Translations under genes and position numbers: made by a program
Notes under the pieces: generated by a model
The model's database searches: none
What the model saw: the letters and a program-made list of their open reading frames with translations, nothing else
What the model was told of the DNA's origin: nothing
Shown here: one piece after another, positions 35,148 to 44,039 of the stretch
Position numbering within the stretch: position 1 is the first letter of the stretch
Layout: the number at the start of each line of letters is the position of its first letter
Assembly (NCBI RefSeq): GCF_000425265.1
Contig: NZ_KE384343.1
Span: 50,774-114,773 of the forward strand
Reading direction: 5' to 3'
Length of the DNA: 64,000 nucleotides
Origin: Maridesulfovibrio zosterae DSM 11974
GTDB lineage: Bacteria; Desulfobacterota; Desulfovibrionia; Desulfovibrionales; Desulfovibrionaceae

Positions 35148-35533
35148 GATTTTACCTCTGGACTGAAAATGAGCTGATAGGATGCTGCAATTTCATTTTT
35201 CACAGTTATTTTGCAAATGCTTATGTGCTTTTCTTGTTTGTTTTTTATATTGAAGCCTAAGGAGATATTTTCGTCAGGTTTGATTGGTCGTAAAAATTTA
35301 CAACGGGTTACGCTTGTCAGCACAAAACTTTCATGCGGAAACTGCATGTTCAATATACTTAACGAGCTTGTTTCACCAAGCAGTGTTTGAATAACTCCCG
35401 GTAGAATGGGGTTACCTGGAAAATGTCCGTCAAACCCTGGAAAGTCAGGTGTGAAACAAAATGTACGTGAAAATCCATCTGTTTCCTCTACTATTTCTGA
35501 ACCTCTTCTTTCGATATATGTACAAAGATCCAT
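35144..35533 (-). CDS. Hot-dog 3-hydroxyacyl-ACP dehydratase (ApeI/FabZ-like)
   Basis: From the ATG at 35533 the protein has 129 residues. The FabZ-like core is FPGFDGHFPGNPILPGVIQTL, containing the catalytic-histidine motif H-F-P-G-N-P and the LPGV turn. It would dehydrate 3-hydroxyacyl-ACP to build the conjugated double bonds. The start is two bases after the preceding stop, which makes the upstream GTG at 35554 unlikely. Confidence 0.83.
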   Translation of the reverse strand: MDLCTYIERRGSEIVEETDGFSRTFCFTPDFPGFDGHFPGNPILPGVIQTLLGETSSLSILNMQFPHESFVLTSVTRCKFLRPIKPDENISLGFNIKNKQEKHISICKITVKNEIAASYQLIFSPEVKS

Positions 35534-35534
35534 T

Positions 35535-36062
35535 TTATGGTTCCATTTGTTCACCGGAGTTTAAAAAAAGCTCCAGCGTATAATTCTTTTGGTTATTTTT
35601 TATTATAATGTGTTTAGCAAAATTTAAGTTGCCTATATGTACGATTCCGCTTTCAGTTAATGTCAGTTGGTCAGATTTATCTTTTTCAGGAGCAAGATAA
35701 ATTTTATATATGCAGCGCATACATTCAGCATAAAAATTTGGAATTGCACGTAAAAAAGGTGAAATAAAAAGCGGCTTGGAATGATATCCTGTTCCATCAG
35801 CCTTAATTTCAGCAATTAGCAGTTTCATTCCCATGTCACTTAGTATGACTACTTTGGCCTGCTTATACTGCGGTTCATAATGGAGCATTCCGCGAAGAGG
35901 AATTCTTTTTTTTTCAATTGAGAGTACTGCGGAGTGCTTCAGCGTGTAGGTCGGACTAGGTTTTAGTAGAGGATATTTTTGTATGCGTGAAGAACAGGAA
36001 CTGCAAAAAAATACAGTCAAAACAGTCAAAGCGAGTATGGTCAATCGTATGTTTTTAGTCAT
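35535..36062 (-). CDS. DUF3261-type lipoprotein of the polyene cluster
   Basis: The start at 36062 gives a 175-aa protein with a lipoprotein signal (LTVLTVFFCSSC). It resembles the DUF3261 family that accompanies aryl-polyene clusters and may, with the LolA-like protein, carry the product across the periplasm. It overlaps the exporter gene by 8 bp. Confidence 0.72.
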   Translation of the reverse strand: MTKNIRLTILALTVLTVFFCSSCSSRIQKYPLLKPSPTYTLKHSAVLSIEKKRIPLRGMLHYEPQYKQAKVVILSDMGMKLLIAEIKADGTGYHSKPLFISPFLRAIPNFYAECMRCIYKIYLAPEKDKSDQLTLTESGIVHIGNLNFAKHIIIKNNQKNYTLELFLNSGEQMEP

Positions 36063-38457
36063 TGATATACTCTGTTCCGGTTTTAAAACGAAGTAGACAG
36101 GGCAGGATAAAAACCGCACAGATAAGAGCTGCACTGACCCCTATTGATACAGTTGCTCCAAGAGAATGAAGTGAAGGGTGTTTTGCAAAAATAAGTACAC
36201 CGAACCCTGCAAGTGTAGTCAGCCCTGATATTTTAACCGCTTTCACGGTGGAAGCTGAAGGTGTTTTTATTTCCTGAAAGACCATAAATATTCCGTAGTC
36301 TGCCCCAAGGCCGATGACAAGCGGTAATGCCACAATATGGAAAATGTTGAGTGGTATATCCAGTAGTCCAAGTGCTCCGAAAGTAGTGATTACTCCGAAT
36401 ACTACCGGAGCAATAGCCAGCGCAGATCTGCGCATATCTCTGAAAAGTAAGAAGATTAATAATGCTACAAGCAGGCCTGAAAAACAGATAAATTTAATGA
36501 TATCTTTCTTCATTTCATTTTCAAGCTCAGCTTTGAATTTGGATTGCGAGACTAGTCTTGCGTTAAGCTCATGTTCCTTTACCGGAGTGTAGTAGTCTAA
36601 TATTTGTCTGGTTTCCGGCAACAGGGTCATGACCAGTTTTTGATTAGCATAGCCTTTTTTCGGTATTAGCAGTTCACTAAGGAACTCTAACGGGCCAGAG
36701 TTCATCCTCTCTAGCGTGATTTCTGGTGGATCAGTGGTTAGTTTATGGATGGTTTTGTCAAATATTTTTGACGCAAATCCTAGTTTCTGGGCTTTGGTAT
36801 CTACTCTTTTAGCCGTCTTAATTATCTTTTCGGCAGTCCAGAATGTATTCCAGTTCAGCAGGTTTTGATTCTGAATTGAAGCAGCAGGAAACATAGGAGT
36901 AAGATTTACAACTTTGGTTTCGGGCATATTTTTCCAAATATCAACCAGGGCCTTTCCACTGTTTTGCAGTGCTTCATCCAGGGTTGCTCCCTTTGAAAAG
37001 AGCATTGACTGCCCGTGCAGATTTCCCCATTTTTTATGAAATAACTGCTCAGAATTTTTAATTTCACTTGAAATATAACCAAGTTTTTTAAGCTCCGTAT
37101 CAAAAGAGCTGGAGAATGCTGCAGATAATCCAATTGTTAGAATCAGAATGGCTGAAATAATTATTGCCGGTTTGTGCTTATTGTTAATTTTTAAGCATTT
37201 CTTTTCAGTTCTGATTACAGGGAAATAGTTACAGAAATTAGGGATAAATAGGAGGGAATAGCCGCAGGCAGCGACAATACCGGTCACAGAAAAAACAGCC
37301 AGTTGCCTGATGCCTGGAATTCCAGAGACATAAAGTGCTGCAAATGCTGCGCAGGAAGTTGCGGCCCCGAAAAGAATTGGAGATATGACTGTCTGCAGGG
37401 CTGAGTCTTTATTTCCTTTATTGTCAGCCAAGGCAAAATATGTATGTACCGCAAAGTCTATTGATATACCCATCAATACCGCACCAAAACCTATGACAAT
37501 AGATGACATCGGCTTGAATACTAATGAGGTCACTCCAAATCCGGCAATTATGGCAACTGCGGGAGCAAGAAAAACGGTTAGTGCTCCGCCGTGCCGAAAA
37601 CATACCAGAAAGAGAAGCAAAAGAGCTCCGAGTGAAACTGCGGAGACAGTTAGAATGTCTTTCTTAATGATTGAAGCGTTCGCATCAGTATAGATATGAC
37701 CGCTGATCAGGTTGATTTCAATTTTGGTGTTTGCAGTCTGGTATTTCTTTAATGATTCATTTTTAATTTGTTTGAAATGAGAAAGAAGTTTTGCTCCTGC
37801 TTTCGAGTCAGTCATTGGTATTTCAGACTTGGCAATCAGCAGCAGGGCGGTTTTGTCTTTGTTAAATAGATGTTTACCTTGCATATTAAATCTGGGTAGA
37901 TTTTGCAGTAGAGAAATTTTGCGTAGATAAATTGACCTTAAATTCAGAGGATCAGCAGCAATAATATCTTTCATTCCTAGGCCTGCAGGAGACAGAAGCT
38001 GTTTCTTGCTTGCAACTAAACTGGAATCGATTTCGTTGTTAGAGGTAAGTTTCTTCAGCCGTTTCAGGTCCGCATTATCGGTAAGTCTTGGTGCATATCG
38101 CAACAGGTAATTGGTGATACTTTGTGGAGTAATGTCAGAGTAATCTTGAATTACCAGATACGGAGGCGTCATTTTAGAAGCTATAGAGTCTGCAATTTGA
38201 ATAAGTAGTTCCGGCTTGGCTGAAGAGCTTGATATGGATATTAATACCTTTCCAGATAACGGAGACTTTTGCAGAAGTTTAAAGTCGTTGCGTATGTTGT
38301 CATTATCTCCCTGCGGGATCATGGTTGAAATATCTTCGGTCAGTGATCCTTTCAGTATCGGCAGTGTGCATAAAAGAAAGAACAACAGCAAAATTATAGC
38401 TGCCTTAATCTGTTTCGCTGAAAGGATAGGTGATTTAGGGGGCTTAGTGGGTAGCAT
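36055..38457 (-). CDS. MMPL/RND-family lipid exporter
   Basis: The 800-aa protein has the MMPL layout. Membrane helix 1 (residues about 17-33) is followed by a periplasmic domain (35-265), five clustered helices, a second periplasmic loop (about 455-640) and another helix cluster. Motifs include GFGAVLMGISIDFAVHTYFA, the proton-relay type segment, and its duplicate GLGADYGIFMVFQE. It is the probable exporter of the polyene lipid, equivalent to ApeM. It lies 1 bp from the LolA-like gene. Confidence 0.88.
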   Translation of the reverse strand: MLPTKPPKSPILSAKQIKAAIILLLFFLLCTLPILKGSLTEDISTMIPQGDNDNIRNDFKLLQKSPLSGKVLISISSSSAKPELLIQIADSIASKMTPPYLVIQDYSDITPQSITNYLLRYAPRLTDNADLKRLKKLTSNNEIDSSLVASKKQLLSPAGLGMKDIIAADPLNLRSIYLRKISLLQNLPRFNMQGKHLFNKDKTALLLIAKSEIPMTDSKAGAKLLSHFKQIKNESLKKYQTANTKIEINLISGHIYTDANASIIKKDILTVSAVSLGALLLLFLVCFRHGGALTVFLAPAVAIIAGFGVTSLVFKPMSSIVIGFGAVLMGISIDFAVHTYFALADNKGNKDSALQTVISPILFGAATSCAAFAALYVSGIPGIRQLAVFSVTGIVAACGYSLLFIPNFCNYFPVIRTEKKCLKINNKHKPAIIISAILILTIGLSAAFSSSFDTELKKLGYISSEIKNSEQLFHKKWGNLHGQSMLFSKGATLDEALQNSGKALVDIWKNMPETKVVNLTPMFPAASIQNQNLLNWNTFWTAEKIIKTAKRVDTKAQKLGFASKIFDKTIHKLTTDPPEITLERMNSGPLEFLSELLIPKKGYANQKLVMTLLPETRQILDYYTPVKEHELNARLVSQSKFKAELENEMKKDIIKFICFSGLLVALLIFLLFRDMRRSALAIAPVVFGVITTFGALGLLDIPLNIFHIVALPLVIGLGADYGIFMVFQEIKTPSASTVKAVKISGLTTLAGFGVLIFAKHPSLHSLGATVSIGVSAALICAVFILPCLLRFKTGTEYIND

Positions 38458-38458
38458 G

Positions 38459-39094
38459 CTATCTTTTTTCGAATATTTCTGTAGCTATATTCCCATTAAT
38501 TATTACATCTGAAAATTTTATTTTAGTATAATCTCCATCTGGTTCATGCAGTTCAATTCCTTGAAGATATCTTGAATCTGGCGAAAAAAATATTTTAATC
38601 AAGCTCAAAAAACTTTTTGCAGTTTTTGATTTAGGACTCAGCTCCATAACAGGTGGGCTGTAGTTAATCATTTTAATGGAATATGTTGAGCTTAACCATG
38701 TCATATTCATGGTTGTCCATGCTAAAATCTGTTGAGAAATTACAGCCATTTCAGGAGATGTCTGAGTGCTGAAAGGAGTCGGTTCTGCCGCAGCTTCATC
38801 CCATTTAAGCCCTGTACTTCCCTTAAGTAGAAAGCCGGAAACAAAAGGCGATGAGTATTCCCATCGCAAGTTGTCTGGTTTGGAGAAGGTAAATTTTCCT
38901 TTTGATTCCATAGTATCTGCAAAAAGAGAAATATAGCTTTTCTGTGTGAAATTGCTGCTGATAGAATGAATATTTTTTGAACCTGATTCTAGGCTTAAAA
39001 GAAATTGTTGCTGTTTACTAACGTCGGCAAGAGCAGCTGATGCCATGAGCATTGTCATAATGAAGAGGAATAAGATTCGTTTCAGATAAATCAT
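38459..39094 (-). CDS. LolA-like outer-membrane lipid carrier
   Basis: The 211-aa protein has a Sec signal peptide (LFLFIMTMLMASAALA) and a LolA-type beta-barrel domain (FTFSKPDNLRWEYSSPFVSGFLLKG is characteristic). It would shuttle the hydrophobic product through the periplasm from the MMPL exporter to the outer membrane. The first 4 bp overlap the dehydratase gene. Confidence 0.85.
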   Translation of the reverse strand: MIYLKRILFLFIMTMLMASAALADVSKQQQFLLSLESGSKNIHSISSNFTQKSYISLFADTMESKGKFTFSKPDNLRWEYSSPFVSGFLLKGSTGLKWDEAAAEPTPFSTQTSPEMAVISQQILAWTTMNMTWLSSTYSIKMINYSPPVMELSPKSKTAKSFLSLIKIFFSPDSRYLQGIELHEPDGDYTKIKFSDVIINGNIATEIFEKR

Positions 39095-39573
39095 TTAATT
39101 GTATCCTCAATATTATTTTGCTGTGCTGTTAACTGTTCAACCGTTTCTTCCTGCGGAACAAAAAGTTTAATTTTACCTTCAGCGAGAATTTTGCTGTTAA
39201 TCGAAATAATTCCTTCTACGACCGCAAAGCCATCAAAGTCCCCGATGGTTTCCACTGAAATAGTAAGATCATGATCTGTGCATGGAATATTTTTCTGATA
39301 AATTTCAAACCGCTGGACTCCGACAAGGTAGCCTTCAGGGATAGGATTTCTTTGCAGTAAATAGCTGTAGCCGCATACAGCAGCATAAGCTTGTGCCACC
39401 AATTCAATATAAAAAGGGCTAAGTATTCGTCCTTTAGAACTTACTGCAATAGATTCCGGTGGAAGTTTTGCGGTAACAGTCCCCGTTCTGCCGTTTGCAG
39501 AAATAATATGATCAATGAGCAGCATTTTACCTCTATGAGGTAGTACTTTTTCAGCAATAAGTGGAAGGTTCAT
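39091..39573 (-). CDS. 3-hydroxyacyl-ACP dehydratase (ApeP-like hot-dog)
   Basis: The 160-aa protein starts MNLPLIAEKVLPHRGKMLLIDHI, the characteristic ApeP-like hot-dog N-terminus with the LPHRG motif. It is the second dehydratase of the cluster, and aryl-polyene systems often use such a pair as a heterodimer. It is the first gene of the downstream half of the cluster. Confidence 0.82.
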   Translation of the reverse strand: MNLPLIAEKVLPHRGKMLLIDHIISANGRTGTVTAKLPPESIAVSSKGRILSPFYIELVAQAYAAVCGYSYLLQRNPIPEGYLVGVQRFEIYQKNIPCTDHDLTISVETIGDFDGFAVVEGIISINSKILAEGKIKLFVPQEETVEQLTAQQNNIEDTIK

Positions 39574-39776
39574 AGCATTTCTCGGGGAATAATTGTGCCG
39601 TCAAAACTGGTTTTGAGATTATTGCACTATATGTATTATGATGTGGTATGTCCCAGTCGTTCTAGTCTCTTGTCCTAACAAAGCATTCTTTCAGTCTTTA
39701 AATCTTGATATGCTTTATAGTCAATTTATTTGTATTTACAGATTGATTTTAAGGCCAATTATAGACATCAAAATAC

Positions 39777-39815
39777 AAGCTACTGCAATTACTTTGAATG
39801 TTATTGCAGTAGCTT
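39777..39815 (-). terminator. Hairpin between the two halves of the polyene cluster
   Basis: AAGCTACTGCAAT (39777-39789) pairs perfectly with ATTGCAGTAGCTT (39803-39815) around a 13-base loop, 26 bases after the stop of the 138-aa lipoprotein gene. On the minus strand TTGTATTTTG follows. This is probably a partial terminator or attenuator between an upstream and a downstream transcription unit. Confidence 0.6.
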
Positions 39816-39840
39816 TGTTTGTTGTGCTGAAATATAAAGA

Positions 39841-40257
39841 TCAGCTAGACTGGGGTATGTTATTATATTGCCCTAACTCTATGTTAATTGCACGGGCAAG
39901 GTTGTTAATCCATCCGTTATAATTGCTATGAATAGTATCACCTTTGTGCTTCAGATTTGTGCTGTCTTTATAGTTGATACTGTAGCTTTCAGTAGTATAA
40001 GTGATGTCGACAACTGCTTCATGCGACCGAATATTAAGAGTTGCTATCAAATGGCCCGGAGAAACATCAGTCATCTGCCAGTTGAGGCTGTATCCTGCTT
40101 TGATGATAGAGTTTTTGACTTCTTCCAGAGTTCTTGTGCTTTGAGAATTATTGATTATAGGAGCCAGCTCAATATTATGAATAGGAGCTGTTCTGCAGCC
40201 TCCAAGCAGGGCGGCACATAAAATTAATACGAAAGCTAGAATACGTAGGTTTTTCAT
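39841..40257 (-). CDS. Lipoprotein of unknown function in the polyene cluster
   Basis: The 138-aa protein has a lipoprotein signal with the lipobox LLGGC (Cys about 21) and otherwise soluble, mixed content. I do not recognise the family. Small lipoproteins of unknown function are typical companions in aryl-polyene clusters. It follows the acyltransferase gene by 29 bp. Confidence 0.65.
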   Translation of the reverse strand: MKNLRILAFVLILCAALLGGCRTAPIHNIELAPIINNSQSTRTLEEVKNSIIKAGYSLNWQMTDVSPGHLIATLNIRSHEAVVDITYTTESYSINYKDSTNLKHKGDTIHSNYNGWINNLARAINIELGQYNNIPQSS

Positions 40258-40286
40258 TTGTGAATTCCTCCCTTGGCAAACAGCAA

Positions 40287-41054
40287 TTAATTAAATTTCG
40301 ATTCTTTTTCCTTTAACTCATCAATCCCAGTAACTATAATTTTTTTAACTGCTCGGCGCAATTCAATATGTCCGTTTTTCATCTTTTTATATTTATCCGG
40401 ATAAATAGGGTCAAATATTTTGCCTCTTACTTTGGAGGGTCGAATAAGCATGTTGCCCTTTGAAAGAAGTTTGTAAGTACCGGAAAGACATAAAGGGACA
40501 ATAGGCATTCCTGATTCAAGGGCGATAAGAAACGGACCAGAGTGAAAGCGATTTAATTTTCCATCACTGCTTCTCGTGCCTTCAGGAAAAAACATGAGGC
40601 TTGCCCCGTCGTTAAGAGCATTAAAAGCTTGTTTTTTAATACTGCCCACTTCTTCATTTTCAACATCAATATATCCGGCAAGGCGCATGTAAAATCCATA
40701 GAAAGGAATTTTAAAAGGCCAGCTGCGTACAGCAAAACAGATGTTTTTTTCAGGCTGTAATGAAACCAGATAAGGATCAAAGAAAGATTCGTGGTTGGCT
40801 ACAATTATGCAAGGACTGGGTAATGTTACATGCTCAGGCCATTTAATATCAACAAAGAAACTCATCAATTTTGAGCAGCTCCAGCCGTAATGCCAGATCA
40901 TTTTACGAAGAGTTTCTGATTTTGCGTGGTTTAAAATTTTGGTGAAAAAAATATAATATACCGGCGAGAGTACTAAACTGATAATTGTTCCGCAAACAAG
41001 GCTGATATATATTCCGGCATTTATCCAGAACAGTTTTAAGTATGAAGACATCAA
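40287..41054 (-). CDS. PlsC-type acyltransferase of the polyene cluster
   Basis: The 255-aa protein has an N-terminal membrane segment and the HX4D motif NHESFFDPYL with FPEGTRS, as in 1-acyl-glycerol-phosphate acyltransferases. It probably acylates the lipid carrier or transfers the polyene chain. It lies 27 bp after an ACP gene. Confidence 0.85.
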   Translation of the reverse strand: MMSSYLKLFWINAGIYISLVCGTIISLVLSPVYYIFFTKILNHAKSETLRKMIWHYGWSCSKLMSFFVDIKWPEHVTLPSPCIIVANHESFFDPYLVSLQPEKNICFAVRSWPFKIPFYGFYMRLAGYIDVENEEVGSIKKQAFNALNDGASLMFFPEGTRSSDGKLNRFHSGPFLIALESGMPIVPLCLSGTYKLLSKGNMLIRPSKVRGKIFDPIYPDKYKKMKNGHIELRRAVKKIIVTGIDELKEKESKFN

Positions 41055-41081
41055 ATGTTTAGAGAACTTGGGCTTCTATGT

Positions 41082-41336
41082 TTAGCTGCCCTGATTTTTT
41101 TTGTTAAGAATAAAAGTATGTAGGTCACCAAGTGTACGGATTGATTTAAATGCTTCGTCTTTTTTTATTTTGATTTCGAATTCCTGCTCGAGAACAATAA
41201 CCATGTCTACGGCGTCGAGGCTGTCCAGATCAAGGTCGTCTTTGAAAATAGCCTCTGGTACCATTTCAGGCATGTCCAGTTCAAATTCTTCGGCAAGAGA
41301 TTTATTAATACGCTCAATTATTTCCTGATCAGTCAT
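41082..41336 (-). CDS. Acyl carrier protein (cluster ACP 1)
   Basis: The 84-aa protein has the phosphopantetheine serine in DDLDLDSLDAVDM (Ser39). It overlaps the upstream ketosynthase gene by 8 bp, pointing to coupled translation. Confidence 0.93.
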   Translation of the reverse strand: MTDQEIIERINKSLAEEFELDMPEMVPEAIFKDDLDLDSLDAVDMVIVLEQEFEIKIKKDEAFKSIRTLGDLHTFILNKKNQGS

Positions 41337-42561
41337 TTATTCTCCTAAGAACAAGTGATGTATTAATGCCCCCAAGGGCAAAGTTGTTCTTCAGCGCATA
41401 TGTAATTTTTCTTCTTTCTAATTGCAAGGTGTTGTTTATTGATGCGCAAAGTGGATCGGGATTACGTAGATTAGCTGTTGGAATTATTGTTTCTTCCTGC
41501 ATCATTTGTATTGTCGCGATTGTTTCAATTGCGCCACTGGCTGCCATGGTATGCCCGAGATGGCCTTTGAGACTGCTTACAGGTGCCTTCGAATCCAATT
41601 CTGTAGAAATTGCTTGTGCTTCTGAGGCATCTCCTTGCAGCGTTCCTGTCGCATGGGCATTTATATAGTCGATTTTATCTACTGAAATACAGCTCTCACT
41701 TATTGCTTCCTGCATGCATCTGCCAATTGCCTTCTGGCTTGGGGAGGCCATATTACTGCTGTCACAAAGGGAAGCAAAGCCGCTTATCTCTGCCAGAATT
41801 TCAGCTCCGCGTTTTCGGGCTGAGTCATAGTTTTCAAGAACGATGATACCGGCTCCTTCAGAGCAGACAATACCGTCCCGCTTGGAGTCAAAGGGCCGTG
41901 ATGCTGTTTCAGGATGCTTTTCCCCAGAAATCGAGGCTGCTTCAAGGATATCAAAGGTCCCTATAGTTAGAGGATGAAGCTCATCTGTTCCTCCGCAGAG
42001 CATTATATCCTGTTTGCCATAGGCAATTGCTTCGGCTGCAAGGCCTATATTCTGGCATCCTGTAGAGCATGCTGCTGAGACTGAAACCACCCTTCCTGTG
42101 ATATCCAGAAATTGTGCTAAATTAGCCGCACAACTGTGATTCATGATTTTAAAGAATTCTGTTGACCGGATTCCTTCGATTGAGTGCTCATTAATGTAGT
42201 GAGAAAAAAAATGTTCCATCATCTTGGCGCTTCCGGTAGTGGAACCAACTGACAATCCTGTGCCCCTGTCAGTGAGTTGCTCCTGTGTAATCCCGGCTTG
42301 TTTGACTGCCTCAAGAGCAGCCAGACTTGCAAAGATCGAAAGATCTGACATGGTGCGCCTGAATTTGCGGGGAATAGCGCTTGCATCACAGTCTGGAACT
42401 CTGCCTCCGATACGTGGCCGCAGTCCTGCTATTCCTTCCAATTCTGTTAAACGGGTGATTGCACTGCGTCCTTCAAGAAGTCCGTTCCATAGATTTTCAA
42501 TCCCGCATCCATAAGGGCTGACCGCTCCCATGCCTGTAACTACTACCCGTTGTATATGCAT
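41329..42561 (-). CDS. Beta-ketoacyl-ACP synthase (cluster KS 2)
   Basis: The 410-aa FabF-like protein has an intact triad: Cys165 in SAACSTG, HATGTLQGD and GHTMAASGA. The cluster thus has three active ketosynthases. This one is encoded with ACP 1, and its gene overlaps the CrtI-like gene by 19 bp. Confidence 0.9.
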   Translation of the reverse strand: MHIQRVVVTGMGAVSPYGCGIENLWNGLLEGRSAITRLTELEGIAGLRPRIGGRVPDCDASAIPRKFRRTMSDLSIFASLAALEAVKQAGITQEQLTDRGTGLSVGSTTGSAKMMEHFFSHYINEHSIEGIRSTEFFKIMNHSCAANLAQFLDITGRVVSVSAACSTGCQNIGLAAEAIAYGKQDIMLCGGTDELHPLTIGTFDILEAASISGEKHPETASRPFDSKRDGIVCSEGAGIIVLENYDSARKRGAEILAEISGFASLCDSSNMASPSQKAIGRCMQEAISESCISVDKIDYINAHATGTLQGDASEAQAISTELDSKAPVSSLKGHLGHTMAASGAIETIATIQMMQEETIIPTANLRNPDPLCASINNTLQLERRKITYALKNNFALGGINTSLVLRRIND

Positions 42562-44039
42562 CTCAGTTCCTCATGGATTTTATCGTGTCCGCTAATAATA
42601 CCACATGTCAGGTAGGCTGAAACAATAGCCCCGAGTACTCCCGGTGCAATGATGCTCTGCCCTGCCATAAAAAGACCTTTAATCTTGGTAACCGGGAGCG
42701 GGTTATATTGAGAAGCTGTGTGAGCGACCCCGTATAAACTTCCGGTAGGACTTAAACAGTAATCTTTTAAGGTAAGCGGAGTTGCGCAATCAACAAACTC
42801 CACTTTTCCATATAGTTCAGGGCAACGCCGGAAACATTCAGTTTTAAATTCTTTTATGAGCTGATCTTTTAGTTTTTTATAATCCGGCGGTCTGTTTTTT
42901 AACGATGAGTCAGCCCATTTTGCAAATTTATCAAAGCTTATAGGCATAACTGCTGTAACAGCCTGCTTGCTGTTTGGTTGCGTTGTTTGTCCTGCTGAAA
43001 TAAAAATAGCGCTTTGTTTTATAGTTGCTTTGCCTCTCAGTATCTCGGAGTAATTTCCATCAGGCCAGAGAAAAATATTTTTCCTGTTAAGGCTCTCGGT
43101 GGGAGGCTGAGCAATTCCAAAAAGAATGAGAGCAGATGTTGTCTCTGACAGATCATTAATTCTGCGTTTAAAAATCGGGCGGAAGGCTCCTTCTGCAGCA
43201 CAGCTGACCATTGTCCTTGGGTGAGCGGTCCATATGCAGGACTCAGCCTTTATGGTTGTTCCATCTGAAAACTGAAGACCTTCAAACTCCCTATTGGAAT
43301 TATGATTGATTTTACTGACGGAACTTCCCGTTAGAATATCTACTCCTGAGTCTGCAAGTACCTTCTGGAAAGCTCTAGCAATTGCTCTACCTCCACCTTC
43401 AATGGAATGGGCCGACATAAAATATGATCCGGCAACCAGAGCATGGGTTGAAAGCATGGCTTCATCCGGAGGAGTGCCGTAGAGCAGCGTGTGGTAACAT
43501 AGCAGCCTTTTCAAATCTTCATTGTCTATAATTGAATCCAGAAAACTTTGTAACGTTTCTGTTTCTGCATGCGTGATAGATTTAATAGAGAAATTGCGAT
43601 TAAAATTTAGAAAAGGTGAAAGATTAAAAGTTTCTTTAATTTTAGCAAGATAACAGTCTATGGCTTCTTTTTCTGCAGGAAAAGCTGAGTGTAAAGTTTT
43701 CTTCAGGTTATCATATCCGAATGGAATGTTGATTTGTTTTTCGTTGTGCTCAAATCTGAAGCAGTCATAGCCATTTTGATTAAATGGAATTTTAGTAAGG
43801 TTTTCAGAAAGGCCGAGATGTTTGAAATATACGTCAAGAGGGTGGTTGTCTCCAAGTCCGCCAAGTAGATGTACTCCCGTATCAAAGTGCATTCCATGAC
43901 GATTAAAACCTCTGATTGTCGGAGCCAGTGTGGGGAATGCTTCTACAAGTGCAACTTTTCCTCCGCTGCGAGCTAGAAGGATTGCCGCAGTCATGCCTGA
44001 AATTCCACCGCCAACAACTATATGCTCATATTTATTCAT
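42543..44039 (-). CDS. CrtI/phytoene-desaturase-like FAD oxidoreductase
   Basis: The ATG at 44039 gives a 498-aa protein starting MNKYEHIVVGGGISGMTAAIL, with the Rossmann FAD motif near residue 10 and the C-terminal GLFMAGQSIIAPGVLGAIVSA. The family includes carotenoid desaturases, isomerases and retinol saturases. Such an enzyme is not a core aryl-polyene function. It may desaturate, isomerise or saturate the polyene or a carotenoid-like moiety. The start and the upstream ketosynthase stop share one base (TGATG). Confidence 0.85.
   Translation of the reverse strand: MNKYEHIVVGGGISGMTAAILLARSGGKVALVEAFPTLAPTIRGFNRHGMHFDTGVHLLGGLGDNHPLDVYFKHLGLSENLTKIPFNQNGYDCFRFEHNEKQINIPFGYDNLKKTLHSAFPAEKEAIDCYLAKIKETFNLSPFLNFNRNFSIKSITHAETETLQSFLDSIIDNEDLKRLLCYHTLLYGTPPDEAMLSTHALVAGSYFMSAHSIEGGGRAIARAFQKVLADSGVDILTGSSVSKINHNSNREFEGLQFSDGTTIKAESCIWTAHPRTMVSCAAEGAFRPIFKRRINDLSETTSALILFGIAQPPTESLNRKNIFLWPDGNYSEILRGKATIKQSAIFISAGQTTQPNSKQAVTAVMPISFDKFAKWADSSLKNRPPDYKKLKDQLIKEFKTECFRRCPELYGKVEFVDCATPLTLKDYCLSPTGSLYGVAHTASQYNPLPVTKIKGLFMAGQSIIAPGVLGAIVSAYLTCGIISGHDKIHEELRCIYNG

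Noticed and set aside
27389-39646. 17-base identity TATGTATTATGATGTGG at 27389-27405 and 39630-39646
   Set aside because: In AT-rich DNA of this length a chance match of 17 bases is not improbable, and the two sites share no context.
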